DNA of 7,454 nt, taken from NCBI GenBank assembly GCA_030018635.1, contig JASEHU010000095.1:1-7454 (forward strand), given 5' to 3'. Made by a program: the position numbers and the translations under genes. Shown here in pieces: positions 1 to 5,025 of the stretch; the stretch's first letter is position 1; each line of letters starts with the position of its first letter. This DNA is from a bacterium. GTDB lineage: Bacteria; UBA9089; CG2-30-40-21; SBAY01. The notes below the pieces were generated by a model. That model searched no databases. It was not told the DNA's origin and was given only the letters and a program-made list of their open reading frames with translations.

Positions 1-14
1 AATTTCTACTTTCC

Positions 15-78
15 AATTTCAAATTTCAAGCCGTGAATGACTGCAAAATTTGCAATTTGCTTTTGTTAAATTTGCAAT
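15..78. repeat. Short A/T-rich repeats in the flank downstream of the minus-strand gene
   Basis: The heptamer AATTTCA occurs twice in tandem at 15-21 and 22-28. An 11-bp direct repeat, AAATTTGCAAT, occurs at 46-56 and 68-78. The segment lies just beyond the stop codon of the minus-strand YfhO-like gene. No stem followed by a T-run is visible on the minus strand, so I do not call it a terminator. It resembles the short-period intergenic repeats found elsewhere in this window, though the unit sequence differs. The array may continue to the left of the window. Confidence 0.5.
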
Positions 79-92
79 GATTTATCTTCTTT

Positions 93-2558
93 TCAGACAC
101 TAATTGAACGCTTACCAATAGGTCTTATAAAACATATAAAACCTATATTAATAAGCAATATTATCAAGGTAGCAATAGATATAATGCTACCGAGCCTAAA
201 GGATAACGGTGAGTATCTAAATTCTACCAGATGCTCACCCGCTCCAAGATATACTGCCCGAAGGATATAATCGGCACAATACAATTTCTCCCTTTTCCCA
301 TCTACAAACACCTGCCAGCCGGGATAATAGGTATCGGACAAGACGAGAAAGCCATTTTTGTTAAGTGTCGTTTTGATGATTACTTTCTCTGGCTGATAAT
401 CAAGGATTTTGGTTTTTGGATTTTGGATTTTGGATTGCGGATTTGAGAGATTTTGGATTTTTATCTGCTGTTCTCTATATTCTTCTTCAAGGATAACTGT
501 TTTCCTTGGGTCAAAGTCTTCTGAGAGGAGTTCCTTGAAGATTTTATTCTTATCCTTGATAACCTTTGCCACAGGAACGATAAATGCCCGGGGCAGGGCG
601 TATTGGTCTTCATAGATTTTTACCCAACCATCATCGAAAACAAGTTTTAAATTAGGTGCCACTATCTCTTTTTCGGCAATGAGATATTTAGTGTTCAGCA
701 GGCACAATAACTTACGATTGGCAAAGTAATGCAATTCCTTTACATTTTCCCAGCCGGATGAATAAGGATCAACTAAATTCATAAATTCATCATATCTTTT
801 AGGAAACATACCATCGTAACCTTCTGCCGTCTCAAAGCCGTAAATGATATTTATACTTACCGGCATAAGATGCTCGAAGGCTAAAACCCTGCTCTTTTCC
901 CCATCACTCGAAATTTTATCGGCTAAGAATTTTAATGGTGGTGGGGTAAGATATAATTCCTGTTTTGGGACAAAGGGATTATACCTTAACCCAAAATAAA
1001 ATAGGTCGAAAACAATTATACTCAAAATAGCTATCTTCAGCCATGAAATCCTGACCTTATTAATACCCAAAAGGACTATTCCACTACATAAAAGCAATAA
1101 AATTGGTGTCAGAAAATCTGGATTCAGCAGACTAAAATGTTGAGCAAATCTGGCATTAGCCTTAGGGAAATAATTAGCCAAAGTATCATTAGCAATGCTG
1201 AAAGTAGCTACCCATTTACCCAAATAAAGGCTGATTAAGGTTATTGCCCCACATAATAAAACAATCCCCCCAGCATAGACCTTAAATCGTTTTGGTAAAT
1301 CAGAGAGATAATGGCAGGATAGAGCGGCTAAAACGGTTACGCCAAAGGTATAAAGAAAGACAAGCCGACTGATAATTAGTTTATCATAGCCGGGAATACC
1401 CCGGTAGAGGAGATAATATAGAGGTGTGCCGAGGACAAGAAGTAAAGAGATTAATGTCCAGGAGCCAAAAAATACGGTCTCTTTATTTCTCTTTAAAAAT
1501 ATAGCCAGCATGGCCAGGAGCAGTGGTAAGATGCCGATATAGGCACAATGCTCATTATAATTGTCCTCCATTATTCCTCTTTTAGGGTGAAGTGGGGGTA
1601 ATTTAAGTCCATATTTTTCAAAAACAGCCCTAAATTTTCCACGGACAATATTATAATTAAAATCCACCGGATTACCATAATAATTTGGGACTAAGAAGGT
1701 AATTAAATTCTGCCAGGGTAGTGGCGATAATTTACGATAATCATCTATTGGTGAACGATGTGATTGCTTTATCAATTCATAAGAAGGGATTAATTGCACC
1801 GCCGATAGACTAAAACCTATAAGTCCTATAAGTCCCATAAATCTTATAAGTCTAAGTAATGAGGTTTGACCCCATATCCTGAATAACGCGTAAGGGATGA
1901 CTATTGAGAGGACAAATAAACTTATTTGTAGGAATGTGGAGAGAAACTGGACACCTAAGGCAAAGCCGGCTAAACTAACATAGAACATATTCCTTTTGGT
2001 TAATGCCTTATCAATTAAAAAAAGTATCATCGGCAATAAAAACCCACTTAATATCCCCATTTCTAACCAGACAATATGAAAACCGGAAAACTCATAAACT
2101 ATACTACCAATTAGTGCAGGAAATGGACCTAAACATAGACTGCCTCGTAAAAATATGTACATAAAAATACCACAGAGTAATAATTGGCAAAAGATTATTA
2201 AACTATAAGCAATTAAGGGCTTAGAGAATAAAAAGAAAAGATTGAGTGGTGAAAAAGAGACTGAATTGGTAGAAAACATTGGGTATCCGCAAAACAGATA
2301 TGGATTCCAGAGGGTTATTTTACCTTCGTTTAATCGTTCTGAGGCTAATTTCCTTAAGGGATAATGCAGGAAAACAGGGTCTGATAAAAGGGGATTTTGA
2401 CTTTTATCCTTGTCATGGTAATAAAAATACCACGGCGGATAGGTATAGGTGGCAATATCCCCTCCTAAAGGTATTAGCCCTAAAAAGAAAAATTTCCAGA
2501 AATAGACAACGGTTAAAATAATTAATATGCCGATAGATAAATAATTCTTTCCCCTCAT
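93..2558 (-). CDS. YfhO family integral membrane protein (GT-C-like), paralog A
   Basis: This protein of 821 residues (from the ATG at 2558) is likely a polytopic membrane protein of the YfhO family. Characterised members such as Bacillus YfhO are thought to transfer undecaprenyl-linked sugars onto cell-surface polymers; the substrate here is unknown. Visible features are an N-terminal helix (about 4-27), an outer loop with two D-x5-Y-P motifs (D34, D60) and LWNPYLFCGYP (83-93), about ten further helices to about residue 525, a soluble C-terminal domain with LPRAFIV (655-661) and DTYYPGWQV (742-750), and a last helix (about 790-813). It is a clear paralog of the divergent neighbour. The GHQQ of the neighbour is replaced by TFLQ, and RAPAR by IISR. 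An upstream TTG at 2576 would add six residues but lies between the -35 and -10 boxes, so I chose the ATG. Two short tandem arrays are embedded in frame. The family call is firm; the reaction is inferred. Confidence 0.88.
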   Translation of the reverse strand: MRGKNYLSIGILIILTVVYFWKFFFLGLIPLGGDIATYTYPPWYFYYHDKDKSQNPLLSDPVFLHYPLRKLASERLNEGKITLWNPYLFCGYPMFSTNSVSFSPLNLFFLFSKPLIAYSLIIFCQLLLCGIFMYIFLRGSLCLGPFPALIGSIVYEFSGFHIVWLEMGILSGFLLPMILFLIDKALTKRNMFYVSLAGFALGVQFLSTFLQISLFVLSIVIPYALFRIWGQTSLLRLIRFMGLIGLIGFSLSAVQLIPSYELIKQSHRSPIDDYRKLSPLPWQNLITFLVPNYYGNPVDFNYNIVRGKFRAVFEKYGLKLPPLHPKRGIMEDNYNEHCAYIGILPLLLAMLAIFLKRNKETVFFGSWTLISLLLVLGTPLYYLLYRGIPGYDKLIISRLVFLYTFGVTVLAALSCHYLSDLPKRFKVYAGGIVLLCGAITLISLYLGKWVATFSIANDTLANYFPKANARFAQHFSLLNPDFLTPILLLLCSGIVLLGINKVRISWLKIAILSIIVFDLFYFGLRYNPFVPKQELYLTPPPLKFLADKISSDGEKSRVLAFEHLMPVSINIIYGFETAEGYDGMFPKRYDEFMNLVDPYSSGWENVKELHYFANRKLLCLLNTKYLIAEKEIVAPNLKLVFDDGWVKIYEDQYALPRAFIVPVAKVIKDKNKIFKELLSEDFDPRKTVILEEEYREQQIKIQNLSNPQSKIQNPKTKILDYQPEKVIIKTTLNKNGFLVLSDTYYPGWQVFVDGKREKLYCADYILRAVYLGAGEHLVEFRYSPLSFRLGSIISIATLIILLINIGFICFIRPIGKRSISV
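404..461. repeat. In-frame 7-bp tandem repeat (GGATTTT type) inside the YfhO-like gene A
   Basis: On the plus strand, six heptamers lie in register: GGATTTT (404), GGTTTTT (411), GGATTTT (418), GGATTTT (425), GGATTGC (432) and GGATTTG (439). A further GGATTTT at 455-461 is out of register by two bases. Read on the minus strand it encodes the S/N/Q/K/I/P-rich stretch at residues 700-718 of the gene product, including NPQSKIQNPK. It sits in the linker between the LPRAFIV region and the DTYYPGWQV domain. The corresponding linker in the neighbouring paralog has no repeat and is about eight residues shorter, which supports an insertion or expansion that kept the frame. Confidence 0.85.
1816..1851. 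repeat. In-frame 9-bp tandem repeat inside a membrane helix of YfhO-like gene A
   Basis: Four 9-bp units lie end to end on the plus strand: CCTATAAGT (1816), CCTATAAGT (1825), CCCATAAAT (1834) and CTTATAAGT (1843). Because the period is three codons, the minus-strand product reads LIR, FMG, LIG, LIG (residues 237-248), which forms part of a hydrophobic helix just before AVQLIPSYEL. The paralog aligns through this helix (LIMLIGFGIGAVQMIPTYEL) without a matching DNA repeat and with nearly the same length. The repeat therefore appears to have been accommodated as membrane helix and not added as a loop. Confidence 0.8.
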
Positions 2559-2566
2559 TATTTTAA

Positions 2567-2595
2567 AGTATATCAAATTAACTGGTTAATGTCAA
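2567..2595 (-). promoter_or_regulatory. Sigma-70-type promoter for YfhO-like gene A, leaderless
   Basis: Read on the minus strand, TTGACA (2595-2590) is followed by a 17-nt spacer and TATACT (2572-2567), with an extended -10 TG at 2575-2574. The transcription start expected about 7 nt past the -10 falls at 2558-2560, on or within two bases of the ATG at 2558. No Shine-Dalgarno sequence precedes that ATG. This predicts a leaderless or near-leaderless mRNA and rules against the upstream TTG start. Boxes and spacing are read directly; activity is inferred. Confidence 0.8.
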
Positions 2596-2607
2596 TTTTT
2601 TATTGAC
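2591..2607. promoter_or_regulatory. Inverted repeat formed by back-to-back -35 boxes
   Basis: GTCAAT (2591-2596) and ATTGAC (2602-2607) are perfect inverted copies around a TTTTT centre. Each arm contains most of one -35 box of the divergent promoters. The symmetry may simply follow from two -35 hexamers pointing apart. It could also be a binding site for a dimeric regulator that controls both genes. The two -35 elements are only seven bases apart, so two polymerases are unlikely to bind at once. Confidence 0.5.
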
Positions 2608-2631
2608 TTGAATCTAAACTTATGGTATTAT
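2603..2631 (+). promoter_or_regulatory. Sigma-70-type promoter for YfhO-like gene B, leaderless
   Basis: TTGACT (2603-2608) is followed by a 17-nt spacer and TATTAT (2626-2631), with an extended -10 TG at 2623-2624. The expected transcription start is about 2638, one base before the ATG at 2639. GAAGG lies directly against the ATG (2634-2638), with no spacing, so it is unlikely to act as a Shine-Dalgarno site. The layout mirrors the divergent promoter: both -10 boxes begin 27 bp from the centre at 2599. Confidence 0.8.
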
Positions 2632-2638
2632 GTGAAGG

Positions 2639-4963
2639 ATGAAGAACTTATTACCTGTTGGTTTATTAATTAGTTTAGTGCTTTTATTTTTTGGGAAGAT
2701 AACCTGTATGTCCGAGGTATTTTTCAGAGGGGATTTAATTATATCTTTCTATCCGATGAAATTATTTTATGCAGAAAATCTAAAACAATTTAATTTACCA
2801 TTATGGCTTCCTTATAACCAATGCGGTTTTCCGTTATTAGCCATAGGTAATTTTGGTTTTTTGTATCCAATCAATCTTTTACTATTTTTTAGTCTGCCTA
2901 CCGTAATTGGTATTAATCTAACCTATATTATCCATTATATTCTGGCGGGAGTATTTACCTATCTCTATGCTAAAGTAATTAACTTACCTACGATTTCTGC
3001 CTTAATCTCAGGTATAATATTTATGTTTAGTGGTTTTTTATTAGCCCACCTCCAACATATAGATATTTTAACCACAGCCATCTGGCTACCTCTAATATTG
3101 ATTTTTATGGAAAAAATTCTCCAGGGAAACAAAACACCTGTTTATGTAATATTGGCTGGAATATTTATTGGCATCCAAATCCTTGCCGGACATCAGCAGA
3201 TAACATTATATTCATTGTTATGTATTAGTTTATATTTTTTCTTTGGAATTTTATGGAGACATCCTCACCGGATACTAACCTCTTTAGCAATATTTATATT
3301 AATTATGCTCATAGGATTTGGGATAGGGGCTGTTCAAATGATACCGACCTATGAATTATTATCACTTTCTGATCGAGGCGGAGGAATAAGTTTAAAATAT
3401 GCCAATTCTCATAATTTCTCACCGCTCAATTTCATTACATTTGTTTTACCCTATTTTTTAGGCGACTTAACAACCTATTATGGGGAATGGAATTTTGAAG
3501 AAGCCTATGCCTATATAGGTATTTTTACCCTAATTTTGTTATTATTCGGCATTTTTAAAAAGCCGGGGAATAGATATATTTATTTCTTTTCTTTCTTGTT
3601 AATATTTTCAGGCATATTGATGTTAGGTAGCAATACACCTCTATACACTATGTTATGGCATCTGCCTGTATTTAATGCTATGCGGGCACCCGCACGATTT
3701 GCCTACCTCCTGACCTTTTCCAGTGCCATTATCGCCGGATTTGGCGTTTCTCGTTTAATTAATCTTGATTACCATAAAAAGGTTGTTTTTAATCTATTGT
3801 CTGTAGCTCTTGTCCTAATTTTAATCTGTGGAGGTATAATTAGCCTGCTCGGGATGGAAAGATTATTACCACCAGAATTCTCCCTGGATAGAGTTAAATC
3901 TATTCAACAAGATGTCTATATCTTATTCGCATTTTTATGTATCGGTATTATCCTGTTAATGTTATGGACAAAACAAAAATTAGGCCTGGTAAGTTTTAAA
4001 TTTCTTATCTTAGCCCTTATCATTATTGACCTATTTTTATTTGGCTTAAGGGCAGTACCACCCACTGTCAAAATGGCAAAATTACCCTCAATATTTATGC
4101 CCCAGACAGCAAAGTTTCTATTACAGGATAAGGATACATATAGAATTATGTCCGTCTACCCGGGCATGGTGGCTATTCGCTCCAGGGATAAGGATCCCCA
4201 TATGACATTAATTAAATTATTAACCCCTGAGGTTAATACCTGGGCTAATATCTCCAGTATTGGAATGCATCTTGGTTTATTTTGTGTCCAACAGTGGAAG
4301 GAAGTTATAAATATTTTTCGCAAAGAAACCCCTCTATCAATCAAACAAAATGAAGTAGTGCCTCTTATTATTAAAAATCTACAACTCCTTAATTTATTTA
4401 ATGTTAAATATATTTTATTCACCCTGGATATCGATGATGATAGGTTTCCTACTGTATTTGAAGATAATGGAATTAAAATTATAGAAAACAAAGAAGTCCT
4501 CCCGCGAGCCTTTGTGGTGCATAATTTCAAGGTAATTAAAGCCAGGGAAAAGATGCTTAAGGAATTAGGCAGTAAGGAATTTAACCCAGGTCAATATGTT
4601 CTCCTGGAGGAAAACCCACCGTTGGATATTAATTCAAATTCCACCGTGTCTTCAACAGCTAAAATAATTGATTACCGAAATGAGGAGGTGGTTATTCAGT
4701 GTTCCATGAAAGATAATGGCTTTTTAGTTTTGACAGATACTTACTATCCCGGCTGGCAGGTTTATATAGATAATAAAAAAGGTAAGCTCTATCGTGCTTA
4801 TCATACCTTCAGGGCAGTATATCTTGAGAAAGGAAATCATATAGTAAAATTTCAATATGAGCCTTTATCATTTAAAATAGGTATGTGGATTAGTTTATTA
4901 ACCCTTTGCGGGATAATTATTTTTTTCTTATATCGGAGAAGTATCGGACATAAAAATACTTGA
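2639..4963 (+). CDS. YfhO family integral membrane protein (GT-C-like), paralog B
   Basis: This 774-residue protein is paralogous to the divergent gene and is also YfhO-like, so a role in transferring or assembling lipid-linked sugars at the outer side of the cytoplasmic membrane is likely but unproven. Visible features are an N-terminal helix (about 4-25), an outer loop with D32-x5-YP and LPLWLPYNQCGFP (53-65), GHQQ (184-187), IPTYEL (235-240), MRAPAR (348-353) before a helix, helices up to about residue 470, a soluble domain with LLNLFNVKYIL (583-593), LPRAFVV (621-627) and DTYYPGWQV (700-708), and a final helix (about 747-765). Its first loop has one D-x5-Y-P motif where paralog A has two. 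It carries no embedded repeats. The start is fixed by the promoter, which leaves almost no leader. Its TGA overlaps the -35 box of the next gene. Confidence 0.88.
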   Translation: MKNLLPVGLLISLVLLFFGKITCMSEVFFRGDLIISFYPMKLFYAENLKQFNLPLWLPYNQCGFPLLAIGNFGFLYPINLLLFFSLPTVIGINLTYIIHYILAGVFTYLYAKVINLPTISALISGIIFMFSGFLLAHLQHIDILTTAIWLPLILIFMEKILQGNKTPVYVILAGIFIGIQILAGHQQITLYSLLCISLYFFFGILWRHPHRILTSLAIFILIMLIGFGIGAVQMIPTYELLSLSDRGGGISLKYANSHNFSPLNFITFVLPYFLGDLTTYYGEWNFEEAYAYIGIFTLILLLFGIFKKPGNRYIYFFSFLLIFSGILMLGSNTPLYTMLWHLPVFNAMRAPARFAYLLTFSSAIIAGFGVSRLINLDYHKKVVFNLLSVALVLILICGGIISLLGMERLLPPEFSLDRVKSIQQDVYILFAFLCIGIILLMLWTKQKLGLVSFKFLILALIIIDLFLFGLRAVPPTVKMAKLPSIFMPQTAKFLLQDKDTYRIMSVYPGMVAIRSRDKDPHMTLIKLLTPEVNTWANISSIGMHLGLFCVQQWKEVINIFRKETPLSIKQNEVVPLIIKNLQLLNLFNVKYILFTLDIDDDRFPTVFEDNGIKIIENKEVLPRAFVVHNFKVIKAREKMLKELGSKEFNPGQYVLLEENPPLDINSNSTVSSTAKIIDYRNEEVVIQCSMKDNGFLVLTDTYYPGWQVYIDNKKGKLYRAYHTFRAVYLEKGNHIVKFQYEPLSFKIGMWISLLTLCGIIIFFLYRRSIGHKNT

Positions 4964-4987
4964 CAATGGGCAGTGGATTGTTATACA
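4960..4987 (+). promoter_or_regulatory. Sigma-70-type promoter for the M6 metalloprotease gene
   Basis: TTGACA (4960-4965) overlaps the TGA stop (4961-4963) of the upstream YfhO-like gene. A 16-nt spacer leads to TATACA (4982-4987), with an extended -10 TG at 4979-4980. The overlapping TACAAT (4984-4989, 18-nt spacer) is an alternative -10. A start near 4994-4996 gives a leader of about 30 nt that contains the AGGAGG. The protease can thus be transcribed on its own, although no terminator is seen that would stop read-through from upstream. Confidence 0.7.
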
Positions 4988-5014
4988 ATTAATGATTAAA
5001 GAGGAAATTATACG

Positions 5015-5020
5015 AGGAGG
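5015..5020 (+). promoter_or_regulatory. Shine-Dalgarno site AGGAGG for the M6 metalloprotease
   Basis: AGGAGG lies five bases (ATTAA) before the ATG at 5026. This full-consensus site fixes the protease start. It contrasts with the two YfhO-like genes of the window, which have no usable Shine-Dalgarno sequence. Confidence 0.9.
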
Positions 5021-5025
5021 ATTAA

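Noticed and set aside
42..78. Stem-loop terminator for the minus-strand gene from the TTTGCAA-rich stretch
   Set aside because: The pieces are mainly direct repeats and self-palindromic TTGCAA. No stable stem followed by a T-run on the minus strand can be drawn.
404..461. CRISPR array
   Set aside because: The repeats are contiguous 7-bp units with no spacers, which does not fit CRISPR. The same holds for the other arrays in the window.
231..615. Two plus-strand open frames encoding stretches such as DFGFWILDFG
   Set aside because: They lie antisense to the conserved YfhO-like coding region, and their aromatic-rich parts are only the other-strand reading of the heptamer repeat.
2574..2576. 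TTG start that would lengthen YfhO-like protein A by six residues
   Set aside because: The codon lies between the -35 and -10 elements of the gene's own promoter, so it would precede the transcription start. The ATG at 2558 fits the promoter.
2634..2638. GAAGG as Shine-Dalgarno site for YfhO-like gene B
   Set aside because: It abuts the ATG with no spacing and lies largely upstream of or at the expected transcript start, so it cannot pair properly during initiation.
4156..4530. Minus-strand open frame of 124 codons
   Set aside because: It is antisense to the well-conserved C-terminal part of YfhO-like protein B, and I see no family features in its translation.
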